Assembly: GCA_965216205.1 (NCBI GenBank)
Contig: OZ244139.1
Coordinates: 3,906,001-3,970,000 of the forward strand
Origin: CADEDH01 sp965216205
GTDB taxonomy: Bacteria; Actinomycetota; Acidimicrobiia; Acidimicrobiales; SZUA-35
Length of the DNA: 64,000 nt
Direction: 5' to 3'
Made by a program: the position numbers and the translations under genes. This document shows positions 34,498-43,618 of the stretch, in pieces; position 1 is the stretch's first letter, and the number at the start of each line of letters is the position of its first letter. The notes under the pieces are model-generated. The model saw nothing but the letters and a program-made list of their open reading frames with translations, was not told the DNA's origin and did no database searches.

Positions 34498-34745
34498 CGA
34501 TCGGTCGTGAAGGCGGTGTGGCGCAGGCTGCTCACAACGTCATCGGTGGCTGCCCGACCCTCACCGGACTCGATGCCATCCGCGATGAGGGTTCGGAGCC
34601 GCTTGATGGCTTGATCGTGTTGATCTCGCCGGATGAGATCGCGCAGATACTCGCTGGTGTTGCCGTATTCGCCGGAACGGACACGCTCATCGATGTAGGA
34701 GCGCATCGACTCTGGCAGGGCGAAGCTCATCGTGTTGCGACTCAT
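34494..34745 (-). CDS. parD: ParD-family ribbon-helix-helix antitoxin
   Basis: 83 residues. The N-terminal ribbon-helix-helix is TMSFALPESMRSYIDERVRSG...TSEYLRDLIRRD. The C-terminal part would bind the toxin. First in the two-gene operon. A consensus TTGACA -35 box and a short palindrome lie upstream, suiting autorepression. Confidence 0.9.
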   Translation of the reverse strand: MSRNTMSFALPESMRSYIDERVRSGEYGNTSEYLRDLIRRDQHDQAIKRLRTLIADGIESGEGRAATDDVVSSLRHTAFTTDR

Positions 34746-34756
34746 GTGACCAGCAT

Positions 34757-34782
34757 CGCCCGACTATCAACAGTTGTCAACG
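34757..34782 (-). promoter_or_regulatory. Promoter/operator of parDE
   Basis: Minus-strand TTGACA (34775-34780) followed after 17 nt by GATGCT, a weak -10. The -35 overlaps a CAAC-T-GTTG palindrome, a likely ParD site. Confidence 0.45.
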
Positions 34783-34789
34783 ATTGAAC

Positions 34790-35130
34790 CTGATCGGCAG
34801 CCTGCTCGAGAACACACACCGTCTCGACGTCATCGAGCTCCACCTTGGTACGGGCCGTACTGATCTGGTTCGAGTGCGCAGAAAGAGGGCCTCGGCAATG
34901 TGGGTTATAGGTGCGAGGCCGTCCAGATCAGACCGTTGTCGGGACTGCTTCCGAGCGTCGAGCGGTCTCCGCTGATCCCGGACCGTCAACGGCGCCCACG
35001 ACACCTCGTTGAACTCGATCCACTCGTCCAACAGCGCGCCGAGCTTGCGACCTCCGGCGTTGCGGCTCGGCCGCAGCGTCAGCTGAGCCGCAACCCGCCG
35101 GGCGTCCTTCTTGGTGCCGTGGACGGTGCG
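34790..35130 (-). pseudogene. Tyrosine recombinase (integrase) remnant
   Basis: A minus-strand frame reads RTVHGTKKDARRVAAQLTL, then GALLDEWIEFNEVSWAPLTV and RDQRR, matching the SAM-like N-terminal arm of phage-type integrases. After that the frame is shifted. A second frame nearer the ParD gene (TKVELDDVETVCVLEQAADQV) may come from the middle of the same enzyme. The catalytic R-H-R-Y region is gone. The ~500-nt gap holds nothing else. Confidence 0.6.
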
Positions 35131-35245
35131 GGATGAGCGCCATAACTAGGGATGACCCGCCATCGATGGATTCAACTCGGTTTACCGAAGAGCCTGATCG
35201 CCCTCGCAACAGCAACCTGAACCCAGCAAAACACCTGTTCAGCGG

Positions 35246-36460
35246 CTATTCGATCCGCAACCCCGAGATCGCTCGGCTCACGAGCAGCTGCTGGATCTGT
35301 TCGGTGCCTTCGAAGATGTCGTAGATCTTTGCGTCGCGGTGCCAGCGCTCGACGGGGTGGTCGGTGACGTAGCCGGAGCCGCCGAGGATCTGCATCGCCC
35401 GCTCGGTTGACCACACGGCGACCCGACCGGCCTTCAGCTTGGCCATCGAGCCCTCGGCGTTCTCGAACTTCTTCTGCTTGCCCAGCCACGCCGCCCGGTG
35501 GGTGAGGAGGCGGGCGGCGTCGATCTCGGTGGCGATGTCGGCCAGGGTGAACGCGATCGACTGGTTCATGATGATCGGCCGACCGAACGCCTCCCGCTCC
35601 TTGGCGTAGTCGAGCGCGTACTCATACGCGGCACGGGCGATCCCGAGCGCCTGGGCGGCGACGGTGGGCCTCGTCGCCTCGAAGGTCTGCATCGCCGCCT
35701 GCCGGTCGTTCGGCTTGCCTTCCCGCACGTTGGCGAGGCGGGTCTGGAGCCGCTCCATCGACCCGAGCAGGCACCGGCCCGGGATCCGCACGTCGTCGAG
35801 GACGACCTCGGCGGTGTGGCTGGCCCGGATGCCGTGCTTGGAGAACTTCTGCCCCATCGACAGGCCCTTGGTGCCGGGCGGCACCACGAAGCTCGCCTGC
35901 CCGCTTGAGCCGAGCTCTGGGTCGACCACGGCCACCACCACGTGGACATCGGCGATCCCGCCGTTGGTGATCCAGGTCTTGGTGCCGTTGAGCACCCACT
36001 CATCGCTCGCTTCGTCGTACGCAGCGCGGGTCCGGTAGGCGGCGACGTCGGAACCGGCGTCGGGCTCGCTGGCGGCGAACGCGCCGAGCTTGATGTCATC
36101 GGCGGTGCCGTAGCACTGGGGCACCCACTCCATGACCTGCTCGGGCGTGCCCGACGCGGCGATGCCCGCCGCTGCCAGGCCGGAGCCCATGATCGCCATC
36201 CCGATGCCGGCGTCGCCCCAGAACAGCTCCTCCATGGCCACCGGGGTGGAGAGTCCGCTCTGGTCGTTCATCATGATCTCGGCCAGGAACTCCCACCCGT
36301 ACAGTCCAACCTCGGCCGCCTCCTGCAGAATCGGCCACGGGGTCTCCTCCCGCTGGTCCCACTCGGCGGCTGCCGGGCGAATAACGCTCTCGGCGAAATC
36401 GTGGACCCACTTCTGCAGGGTCAGATGGTCTTCACTCAGCTCCAGCGAGAACTCGGCCAT
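35246..36460 (-). CDS. Acyl-CoA dehydrogenase
   Basis: 404 residues with all three ACAD domains. FAD/substrate motifs include GAFAASEPDAGSDVAA and WVLNGTKTWITNGG. The base-supplying Glu is in YDIFEGTEQIQQLL. It oxidises an acyl-CoA to the enoyl-CoA and passes electrons to ETF. GGAGG precedes the ATG by 4 nt; the longer in-frame extension was rejected because it runs through the promoter. It stands alone; no ETF or enoyl-CoA hydratase adjoins it. Confidence 0.95.
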   Translation of the reverse strand: MAEFSLELSEDHLTLQKWVHDFAESVIRPAAAEWDQREETPWPILQEAAEVGLYGWEFLAEIMMNDQSGLSTPVAMEELFWGDAGIGMAIMGSGLAAAGIAASGTPEQVMEWVPQCYGTADDIKLGAFAASEPDAGSDVAAYRTRAAYDEASDEWVLNGTKTWITNGGIADVHVVVAVVDPELGSSGQASFVVPPGTKGLSMGQKFSKHGIRASHTAEVVLDDVRIPGRCLLGSMERLQTRLANVREGKPNDRQAAMQTFEATRPTVAAQALGIARAAYEYALDYAKEREAFGRPIIMNQSIAFTLADIATEIDAARLLTHRAAWLGKQKKFENAEGSMAKLKAGRVAVWSTERAMQILGGSGYVTDHPVERWHRDAKIYDIFEGTEQIQQLLVSRAISGLRIE

Positions 36461-36539
36461 GGTGCCTCCGATGGCGGGACGGGCGCCGACACGGGCCGGC
36501 GGCTCTCCGTCGGCCATGTCGAACGACTTGTGAAGACCC

Positions 36540-36556
36540 ATATTACCAGTCAGTAA
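36540..36556 (-). promoter_or_regulatory. Promoter and TetR-type operator of the acyl-CoA dehydrogenase
   Basis: On the minus strand TTACTGACTGGTAA, an imperfect palindrome with TTAC/GTAA arms like operators of TetR-family fatty-acid regulators, overlaps the -10-like box TAATAT. The box is ~80 nt from the ATG. Confidence 0.45.
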
Positions 36557-36557
36557 C

Positions 36558-37991
36558 TTATGGTGCCAGTCGGGCCGGCAGGACCTCCGTGGCCCGGTCG
36601 GTCCAGCGGGGAAGCTCGATGACGAACGTGGCACCGGCCTGGGACTCACCACCACCACAGCCACCGCCGCAGCGGGCGACGATGGTGCCCCCATGGCCTT
36701 CCACGATGTGCTTGGCGATCGCCAAACCGAGGCCGGTCCCACCGTTGGCCCCGGTGTGGAATCGCTCGAAGACGAGCTCGAGCTGGTCAGGGGGTATGCC
36801 GATCCCCTCGTCGCTCACGCGAATGGCCACCCGATCGTCGTCGACCTCTCCCGACAGCGAGATCGCCGTGTCCGGCTCGGTGTACTGGAATGCGTTCTCG
36901 AGGAGCACATCGAACAGCTCCTGGAGCTGGTCGGCGTTGCCCCACACCGCAGCATCGGCAACCTCCCGCAACCCGGACACATCGATCGACCGCTCGACCT
37001 CGGCCAGCGCTCGCCACCGCCGGGCCGCGTCGCCTGCGACCTCGGCGACCAGGATCGGTCGATCGGCCGCCCGGGTCTCGGCCCCCGATCGGGCCATGAG
37101 CAGGAGCCGATCCACGAGCCTGGCCATCCTGGCCGTCTCCGCCCGGGCGTCGGCGAGCAACCGCACCCGCAGCTCGGGATCGTCGCCACCAGCCCGATCG
37201 GCCAGGTCGAGCGAGGTAGAGACGACAGCCAGCGGCGCACGGAGCGCATGCGACACGTCGGCCAGGAACGCCTGCTGGTCCCGCGTTGCCTGCCGAGCCC
37301 GATCGTTGGCCTCGGCGAGGCTGTCGACCATCGTTCGCACCGAGTCGGCGAGCGCTCCTATCTCGTCACCCCCGTACGAGCCGGTGATCTCGGCGTCGTC
37401 GTCGGGGGTGCGGGTGATCCGGCCGGCCTCGGCCTCCAGCCGCTCGAGCGGACGGAGCGCCCGTCGTACCATCACGAACACCGCGGTTCCGATGCTGACC
37501 AACGCGAAGAGGGTCAGCGGCCCGAGCACGTTGGCCAGGCGGCCGAGCGCCTCGTACAGCCGATCCGGTGAGCGACCCACGACCACCGTCAAGGACCGGC
37601 CGTTGACCTCCACCACCCGCGACGTGACGTAGAGCGGCCCGTTGGCGTCGATCTCCACGACCTCGCCGGCGTCGGACCCGACGGGCACGTCGCCGAGCGG
37701 TGGCGTGCGGCCGGGGAGCGTTCCGGAGTCGGCCAGGCGGGCGCCCGTCTCCTGGTCGTAGACGACCGCGACGACGTCGGCCGCCCCGAACTCGGCCACC
37801 GCGTCGCGCTCGAGCGCCTCCGCCGGCTCTCGGGCCACCGCCGCGGCGAGTGTGTCGGCTCGGTTGTTCACGTCGCGCTCGACCTCGGCGAGCAGTCCGT
37901 CGCGGGTGATCAGGAAGATCGACGCTGCGAGCATCATGAGGACGACGGCCACCAGTCCGACGACCCGGATCGTCAGCCGGGCCCGGATCAT
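36558..37991 (-). CDS. Two-component sensor histidine kinase (HAMP, HisKA, HATPase)
   Basis: 477 residues. Two membrane helices (~8-28 and ~155-175) flank a ~125-residue extracellular sensor, then HAMP, then the dimerisation helix with His248 in VSHALRAPL. The usual HE-x-R/K-T-P motif has Ala in place of Glu and Ala for Thr, which is unusual. The ATPase N, G1, F and G2 boxes (ENAFQYTE, DEGIGIPP, FERFHTG, GTGLGLAIAK) are intact. A Gly/Cys-rich insert (CGGGCGGGESQAG) lies near the end. The start overlaps the response-regulator stop as ATGA. Confidence 0.93.
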   Translation of the reverse strand: MIRARLTIRVVGLVAVVLMMLAASIFLITRDGLLAEVERDVNNRADTLAAAVAREPAEALERDAVAEFGAADVVAVVYDQETGARLADSGTLPGRTPPLGDVPVGSDAGEVVEIDANGPLYVTSRVVEVNGRSLTVVVGRSPDRLYEALGRLANVLGPLTLFALVSIGTAVFVMVRRALRPLERLEAEAGRITRTPDDDAEITGSYGGDEIGALADSVRTMVDSLAEANDRARQATRDQQAFLADVSHALRAPLAVVSTSLDLADRAGGDDPELRVRLLADARAETARMARLVDRLLLMARSGAETRAADRPILVAEVAGDAARRWRALAEVERSIDVSGLREVADAAVWGNADQLQELFDVLLENAFQYTEPDTAISLSGEVDDDRVAIRVSDEGIGIPPDQLELVFERFHTGANGGTGLGLAIAKHIVEGHGGTIVARCGGGCGGGESQAGATFVIELPRWTDRATEVLPARLAP

Positions 37992-38674
37992 TCGACCGAC
38001 CGGTCGGCGCCCCGCAGCACGTAGCCGACACCGCGGATGGTCTCGATCACCCGCGTTCGACCGTCGGCCTCGAGCTTGCGGCGAAGTCGACCGATGTGGG
38101 CTTCGATCGCGTTCGTGAACGGCAGGTCCTCGTAGCCCCAGAGCTGCTCTCGCAACTGGATCTTCGTCAGCACCTGGCGCGGATGGCGCATGAACAGGCC
38201 GAGCAGGTCGAACTCCTTGGGCGTGAGCTCGATCGGGGTTCCATCCCGCCAGACCCGCCTGCCGTCGAGGTCGAGCACGAGGTCGTCGTAGGCCAGCGGC
38301 TCGCTGGACGTGCCGACGCGCCGCAGCACAGCGTGGAGCCGGACGATGAGCTCCTCGAGTGCAAACGGCTTGGTGACGTAGTCGTCGGCGCCGAGCTCGA
38401 ACGCCCGGACCTTGTCGATCACCTCGTCGCGGGCGGTCAACATCACGACGGGCAGGTCGAGCTCGAGCCGCAGGCGACGGCACGTCTCGAACCCGTCGGC
38501 GGTCGGCAGGCCGATGTCGACGAGGGCGATGTCGGGCCGAGACCGGCGGGCGGCCACGACCGCATCGGGTCCGTCCGCTACCGCGACGACCCGAAAGCCC
38601 TCGTAGACGAGCGAGCGCTCCAGCACCGAGACGAGCTTCGAATCGTCCTCCACCAACAACACGCTCGTCGACAC
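37988..38674 (-). CDS. OmpR/PhoB-family response regulator
   Basis: 228 residues. The receiver has the acidic pair ED(9-10), the phospho-acceptor Asp53 (ALVDIGLP), Thr in VVMLTARD and Lys in YVTKPF. The C-terminal winged helix (ELTPKEFDLLGLFM, FTNAIEAHIGRLRRKLE) binds DNA. Similar in type to MprA. The start is GTG with GGAGG upstream. Coupled to the kinase gene. Confidence 0.95.
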   Translation of the reverse strand: MSTSVLLVEDDSKLVSVLERSLVYEGFRVVAVADGPDAVVAARRSRPDIALVDIGLPTADGFETCRRLRLELDLPVVMLTARDEVIDKVRAFELGADDYVTKPFALEELIVRLHAVLRRVGTSSEPLAYDDLVLDLDGRRVWRDGTPIELTPKEFDLLGLFMRHPRQVLTKIQLREQLWGYEDLPFTNAIEAHIGRLRRKLEADGRTRVIETIRGVGYVLRGADRSVE

Positions 38675-38749
38675 CGCGCCACCTCCAACCCACCAGCCAA
38701 GCGCACGAACCTGACGTTTGCCTGACGGTAGCGAGCCGGGCGACGACGG

Positions 38750-39247
38750 TTAGGTCGACAGCGCAGCCGCCGGGTCGTCGCTGGATTCGGCCGGCTCCGA
38801 ACGCTCGATCCCGAGGAGCCGATCCAGCGACAACGGGCCGGGACCCTGCACCACCACGACCAGCGCAGCAGCGATGAACACGAGATCCCGTTCGTAGCCG
38901 ACGCCGCCACCCCGTGGGCCGATCAGCCCGTTCGATCGGGTCACGACCAGCGCGGCCAGGGCGAGGAAAACCGCGATCAGCAGCGCCGCGACCCTGGCGA
39001 CGAGTCCGAGCATCAGCGCCACACCGCCGATCAGCTCGATGTAGGGCACCACCCAGGCCACGAGGTCGGGCAGCGGGACGCTCTTGCCATCGAGGAAGGC
39101 GCTCAGCCCGGCTCGCAGCTCGGCGCCACCATCGATCTTCTCCCAGCCGTGGGCGGCCATGACATAGCCCAGCACGATCCGGACGATCACCGGACCAGCG
39201 GCGGCGAGGTTCCGGGCTACCGGGTAGCGGTCGAAGACGTAGTCCAT
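38750..39247 (-). CDS. DoxX family membrane protein
   Basis: 165 residues with four hydrophobic helices. VRIVLGYVMAAHGWEKI and the second helix pair (PYIELIGGVALMLGL) are typical of the DoxX/DoxD family, often tied to redox stress. It follows a small secreted-protein gene on the same strand, 7 nt away, so they may be co-transcribed. Confidence 0.9.
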   Translation of the reverse strand: MDYVFDRYPVARNLAAAGPVIVRIVLGYVMAAHGWEKIDGGAELRAGLSAFLDGKSVPLPDLVAWVVPYIELIGGVALMLGLVARVAALLIAVFLALAALVVTRSNGLIGPRGGGVGYERDLVFIAAALVVVVQGPGPLSLDRLLGIERSEPAESSDDPAAALST

Positions 39248-39254
39248 CGCTGCG

Positions 39255-39665
39255 CTACCAGGGATTCGACGGGAAGTAGTTGGCGCTGCACTGACTCGAC
39301 AGCTGACCGTCGGTCACCGAGTACAGGATGCGCTCGGCGGGTCCGAAGCCGAAGAACGGCTCGGTTCGGGTGTAGACGATCACGTCGTCGGTCGGATCGG
39401 TCGGGGTGCCCTGATCGTCGACGACGGCTATCCCGTCTTGGGCGCCGAACACATCGATGATCCCGAGCGGGTCGCCGTCGGGGTCGGCAGCGAGGCGAGG
39501 CGAGAGCACGTCGATAACGACCGACTCCCCCTGGGCCGGCATGTTGAAGGAGCTGCCTCGACAGATCGGGCGGTTGTTGTCGTCGTCAGCCGCCGCCGGC
39601 GTCGCCACCGTGAACCCCACGGCGACCGCCACCCCTGCGAGCACCGTGGGTGCCGTCCGTCTCAT
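39255..39665 (-). CDS. Small secreted protein with Ig-like fold, function unknown
   Basis: 136 residues. A clear signal peptide (basic MRRT, hydrophobic core, cleavage near TPAAAD). The mature part resembles a bacterial Ig-like/tandem-95 repeat (VVIDVLSPRLAADPDGDPLGI). It has two Cys (CRGSS and SQCSAN) that could form a disulfide. AGGAG precedes the ATG. No enzyme motif. Confidence 0.7.
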   Translation of the reverse strand: MRRTAPTVLAGVAVAVGFTVATPAAADDDNNRPICRGSSFNMPAQGESVVIDVLSPRLAADPDGDPLGIIDVFGAQDGIAVVDDQGTPTDPTDDVIVYTRTEPFFGFGPAERILYSVTDGQLSSQCSANYFPSNPW

Positions 39666-39813
39666 GCTGATCTCCTCGCCTCGGCGTCGCGTTCGAACCC
39701 TGCGTTCGACGTTCCACGTCGTCTGCGAGTGTCGGCTGCGAAGCTGACGCGATGCTGCCGGGTCGATCGACGATCAGCTGACGATCGGCTGATCGGGCGA
39801 GCTCGGCGATTCG

Positions 39814-41955
39814 TCAGTCGACACCGAGGCCGTCACAGCTCAGCCCTTCACCCGAGCGGTAGACGGCGACGATCGAGTCGCGCGTGACGCTCCCATCGGG
39901 GAAGGTGACCGTCCGCGGTGTCTCGACCCGCGTGCACCGATCGAGCTGGGTCTCGACCGGCTCGCCGATGTCGACCTCGACACCGCCGGCGCCGAACATC
40001 TGCACCGTCACGGTCGCCCCGGTGCCGTCGCCGACCGTGTTGACGATCGTGACGTCGGCCCCGGTCTCGTTGCGGATCACCAGGTCCGGTCGCGGCCAGC
40101 CGATCGTCACATCGCGCCCATACGGGAACCGGCTCACGTAGAGGTCGTGCGACTGATACTCCTCGATGCTGAGACCGGCGACGAGGGCCGCGTTGAACAA
40201 CGCGGTTGCGTAGTCGTTCACGCCATCGCCGACGCGGTTCGTGAGCACGCCGTCGACGATGGTCGCGATTCCGACATAGCCCCGTTCCGTGGTCCGCTCG
40301 CCGACGGCGCCGTTGAGCGAGAACGTGCCGCCGGCCGGGATCACGATGCCGTCGGTCGCTTCGGCGACGAGGCCGACGTTCACCGCTCGCTCGTCGCAGC
40401 AGCCGATCAGCACCGTGAACGACGAGATCTCGGTCGACTCGAGCTCGAACGTCGTCGCGGTCGTCGCCTCGGCGTCCTCGGCGACGTCGGCTCCGATCAC
40501 GCGGTCGGCGTCGGCCTCGGTCTCGGATGGGAAGTCGATGATGTGGGTCGCTGGCCGACCCTCGTCGGCGACGACGGTCACCGCGTACGAGGTGCCATCG
40601 GGAGCGAACACGCCATCCCGGGCCGGGCCTATCGGGAACGGGCCGGCGAGATCGCCGCCGTCGACACCCTCGAACAGCAACTCGCCGCCACCGAGGAGCC
40701 CCACGACGTGACCGTCGGGCGAGAACGCAACGTCGATCGGGCTCCAGTCGGCCGGCACGGGACCGACGAATTCCACCGACCCGTCGTCGAGTCGTACCCG
40801 GGCGACCTGCTCGCTGCCGATCGCGGCCACCACGCCGCCCGGCGAGCCCACCAGGTCGTGCACGTCCAGCGCGATCGGCTCGGCGATGGGACCGCTGCGG
40901 TCGGCGAGGACCCCGTCGGCCCAGGTCAGCAGCTCTTCTCCATCCCGACCGTCGACCACGGCGATCAGCTCGGCCGAGCGGTCGACGGCGGTGTCGATCG
41001 AGGCGGATCCCCGCTCGGCGAGCATCAGGTTCCCGTTCGCTGCCAGGTGCAACGACCCGTCGGCGCCGAGCGCCAGATCGCTGACCGTCGCCACCCCGCC
41101 GTCGGCGTCGGCCCTGATCGGCGAGAGGTCGAGCTCGACCACGTCGGTGATGGCGCCCTCGGGCGACAGCACGGCCGACCGCAGCCCGCACGCTCGGCCG
41201 TCGCAGCGTTCGATCCAGGCGATGTCGCCGCCGGAACCGATCGCGAAGTCGGCCGAGCTGGTCCCGGTCTCGATGTGCAGTGTGTCGGGGAGCGCCAACC
41301 GCGCATCTCCTCCTGCGACCGGGTAGGACCACACGGTCAGCCCGCCCGCCGCCTCCTCGCCCCGCTCACCGCTCGGATGATCGTGGAGGACGAGCACCCG
41401 TGAGCCGTCCGGCGAGTAGCCGATGACCGATCCCGGCCCGAGCTCCCGCTGTGGCGACGGCCGTGCGTAGTCGACGAGCGGCCTGGCCGACGAGCCACGC
41501 TCGGGTCCGGTCTCCGAGCCATCGCCCGCATCACCGCCGCTCGGTGTACCGTCGACGCGGCTCGAGCCGGCACCGTCGGCGTCGACCGGTTCCCCGATCG
41601 GATCGGTGACGATCACGCCTGATTCGCCACCGCCGCCAAAGGCGGCTCGGAGCCCGAACAGCGCGGCGACGAGGGCCACCGCCGCGATCAGCCCAGCGCC
41701 GGCGGCGGACAACCACCGGTGGCGCCCGAGCCGCGGCGCCCCGGCCACGGAAACATCGTCGAGGGCGACGAGCTTCGGGGCCGAGGAGTCATCCGGTCCC
41801 GGATGGGAGCCGTTGGTGGAGGTCGAGGTCGAGTTCGATTCGACGGCCAGTCGGCGATCGAGGGCGTCCCAGAACCCTGCAGCGTGGTCGGGTACCGGGA
41901 GCTCGGTCAGCAGGTCGACGAGGAGCGGATCGCGCTGGTCGTGCTGGTCGTTCAT
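39814..41955 (-). CDS. Anti-sigma-like N-terminus fused to beta-propeller and VanW domain
   Basis: 713 residues. The first ~80 residues are cytoplasmic, then one membrane helix (~81-106), an acidic Gly-rich linker, a propeller-like region (~170-510) and a VanW domain (~530-705; GGTFSLNGAVGERTTERGY). The usual VanW GGGVCQVST motif is replaced by GDGVNDYATALFNAAL, so its Cys is missing. Coupled by ATGA overlap to an ECF sigma factor, it fills the anti-sigma position but lacks the zinc-binding HxxxCxxC. It may sense the cell wall or surface. Confidence 0.8.
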   Translation of the reverse strand: MNDQHDQRDPLLVDLLTELPVPDHAAGFWDALDRRLAVESNSTSTSTNGSHPGPDDSSAPKLVALDDVSVAGAPRLGRHRWLSAAGAGLIAAVALVAALFGLRAAFGGGGESGVIVTDPIGEPVDADGAGSSRVDGTPSGGDAGDGSETGPERGSSARPLVDYARPSPQRELGPGSVIGYSPDGSRVLVLHDHPSGERGEEAAGGLTVWSYPVAGGDARLALPDTLHIETGTSSADFAIGSGGDIAWIERCDGRACGLRSAVLSPEGAITDVVELDLSPIRADADGGVATVSDLALGADGSLHLAANGNLMLAERGSASIDTAVDRSAELIAVVDGRDGEELLTWADGVLADRSGPIAEPIALDVHDLVGSPGGVVAAIGSEQVARVRLDDGSVEFVGPVPADWSPIDVAFSPDGHVVGLLGGGELLFEGVDGGDLAGPFPIGPARDGVFAPDGTSYAVTVVADEGRPATHIIDFPSETEADADRVIGADVAEDAEATTATTFELESTEISSFTVLIGCCDERAVNVGLVAEATDGIVIPAGGTFSLNGAVGERTTERGYVGIATIVDGVLTNRVGDGVNDYATALFNAALVAGLSIEEYQSHDLYVSRFPYGRDVTIGWPRPDLVIRNETGADVTIVNTVGDGTGATVTVQMFGAGGVEVDIGEPVETQLDRCTRVETPRTVTFPDGSVTRDSIVAVYRSGEGLSCDGLGVD

Positions 41956-42527
41956 TGCCTGCCTCCTTCCGGATCGACGGCGAGTCTCCGGCGCAGCGTC
42001 GCCCTTCCCCTACTGAGCCGGCTGCCGACCGTCCCCGGCGCAACGCCGAGAATCCGCCCGACGTCGTCGTAGCTGAAGCCCTCCCCGTCGACGAGGATCA
42101 CGGCCGCCACCTGGTCGGGTGGGAGGTCGTGCAGTGCCCGCACGAGGGACATCCGGGTGACCACCGCGTCGCCGAGATCGGCGGCCGCTTTGACGCCGCC
42201 CTCGTCGACGGCGAGCAGCTCCAGGTCGATCTCCCGGCGACGACCCCTGGCCCGCAGATGGTCGAGGCAGGTGCGGTAGGTGATGGTGTAGAGCCAGGTC
42301 GAGAACCGGGACCGGCCGTCGAACCGACCGAGATGGCGGAACGCCTTCAGGTAGGCGTCCTGCAGCGCATCGTCCATCGCGGTGGCCGAGCCGAGCAGCC
42401 GGAACGCGAGGCGGCGCATCGCGTCGTCGTTGCGTCGCACCAGGTGACCGAAGGCGAGCCGGTCACCGGCCCGCGCCCGGTCGACGAGGTCCTCGTCGGA
42501 CACCCGGGCCGGCTGGCGCTCGGTCAC
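41952..42527 (-). CDS. ECF RNA polymerase sigma factor
   Basis: 191 residues. Region 2 (GHLVRRNDDAMRRLAFRLLG, DALQDAYLKAFRHL, FSTWLYTITYR) and region 4 (LPPDQVAAVILVDGEGFSYDDVGRILGV) are complete. The GTG start is inferred from family length; a longer frame is open upstream. Its stop overlaps the anti-sigma-like gene start as ATGA. The 239-nt gap upstream, shared with a secreted-protein gene, has no convincing promoter that I could define. Confidence 0.92.
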   Translation of the reverse strand: MTERQPARVSDEDLVDRARAGDRLAFGHLVRRNDDAMRRLAFRLLGSATAMDDALQDAYLKAFRHLGRFDGRSRFSTWLYTITYRTCLDHLRARGRRREIDLELLAVDEGGVKAAADLGDAVVTRMSLVRALHDLPPDQVAAVILVDGEGFSYDDVGRILGVAPGTVGSRLSRGRATLRRRLAVDPEGGRQ

Positions 42528-42766
42528 CGGTGACGGTCTCTTCGCTCCTGCGCCCACAACCACTGAGACGACCCCACCGTCTGGATCCTTCCACGGGTCC
42601 GGCGGTTTCCGGGGTCGCCGACGGGTGCCAGCGACACCAACCGACGCTCGGCGTGGCGCGCCACGCCGGATCTCCACGCAATCCCCAGCAGGTCTCCAAG
42701 TCGCGAGGTGCCCCAGCAGTCACCGTGGTCGTAACGGGACAGCTCGGCTCCACAAGAGGATCAGAC

Positions 42767-43618
42767 ATGACCACGCACGACCAACTCTCGACCCGCCGCT
42801 CCACGCTCGTAGCCGTCGCCGTGGCGCTCATCGCGCTCGCAACCCTGATCGCGGCGGCGCAGGCCGACGCCACCACAGGCGGGGTGTCGATCGCCGTCGA
42901 CGACGGTCGACTCGAGATCATCGGCACCAACGACGACAACCAGGTCACGGTGCGTTCAGCGGCACCCGATGCGTCCGAAGCCGCCTCCTTCACGATTCGG
43001 ATCGAGAACGGCCGGGGCGAGCTCATCCACGAGAAGGCAGCCGATGCGGTGACCGGGAACGTCACCGTCGACCTTCGGGGCGGCGACGACACCCTCGTGA
43101 TCGAGTCGGGCGTGCCCGGTCAGCCCGTGAGCTTCCCCCGCGATCTGATCATCGCCGACGCCTCGGGGGACGACCGGATGACCATCGTCGGCGCCGACAT
43201 CGGTGGCGATGTCGTGCTCCTGCCCGGCGGCGGCGACGATCCGATCGAGATCCGCGACACCCACGTCGGCGGCAACCTCACCCACGACGACAACGGGGGC
43301 GCCGACGGGTTCGCCTCCACCCGCCTGATGGTCGACGGTGACCTCCGCACCACGTCCGGGAGCGGGGACGACACCGTGTCGTTGACGTTCACCACCGCAC
43401 GGCTCCTCCACGTCGACACGGGCGATGGTGAGGACCGGATCAGGGCCGCCGCCACCTCGGTCGAGACGCTGTCGCTGAGCGCCGGCGCCGGCGCCGACTT
43501 CGTGCTGCTCGAGGTGAGCGCCCGGTCGGTTCGACGGCCCTCAACCACCACCGCCGTGTCCGACGACGTGGAGCTGATCGACATCGACGGCGAGCTGCAA
43601 CCGGTCGCCGGGGCCTAG
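42767..43618 (+). CDS. Secreted Gly-Asp-rich repeat protein, probable beta-solenoid
   Basis: 283 residues. Begins with a signal-like helix (STLVAVAVALIALATLIAAAQA). The rest has repeated Asp/Gly turns (GGDDTLVIES, SGDDRMTIVG, GGDDPIEIRD, GSGDDTVSL, GDGEDRIRA), as in calcium-binding or pectate-lyase-like solenoids. GAGGA precedes the ATG. It is divergent from the ECF sigma gene and could be a target of it (inference). Its last 78 nt overlap the 3' end of the ThiQ-like gene on the opposite strand. Confidence 0.75.
   Translation: MTTHDQLSTRRSTLVAVAVALIALATLIAAAQADATTGGVSIAVDDGRLEIIGTNDDNQVTVRSAAPDASEAASFTIRIENGRGELIHEKAADAVTGNVTVDLRGGDDTLVIESGVPGQPVSFPRDLIIADASGDDRMTIVGADIGGDVVLLPGGGDDPIEIRDTHVGGNLTHDDNGGADGFASTRLMVDGDLRTTSGSGDDTVSLTFTTARLLHVDTGDGEDRIRAAATSVETLSLSAGAGADFVLLEVSARSVRRPSTTTAVSDDVELIDIDGELQPVAGA

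Noticed and set aside
40147..41403. Long plus-strand open frame opposite the propeller-VanW gene
   Set aside because: His/Arg/Gly-rich composition typical of antisense of a GC-rich gene; the minus-strand protein has clear domains.
42596..42610. Possible ECF -35 (GGAAACC on the minus strand) for autoregulation of the sigma gene
   Set aside because: No matching -10 (CGTC-like) at the usual 16-17 nt spacing.
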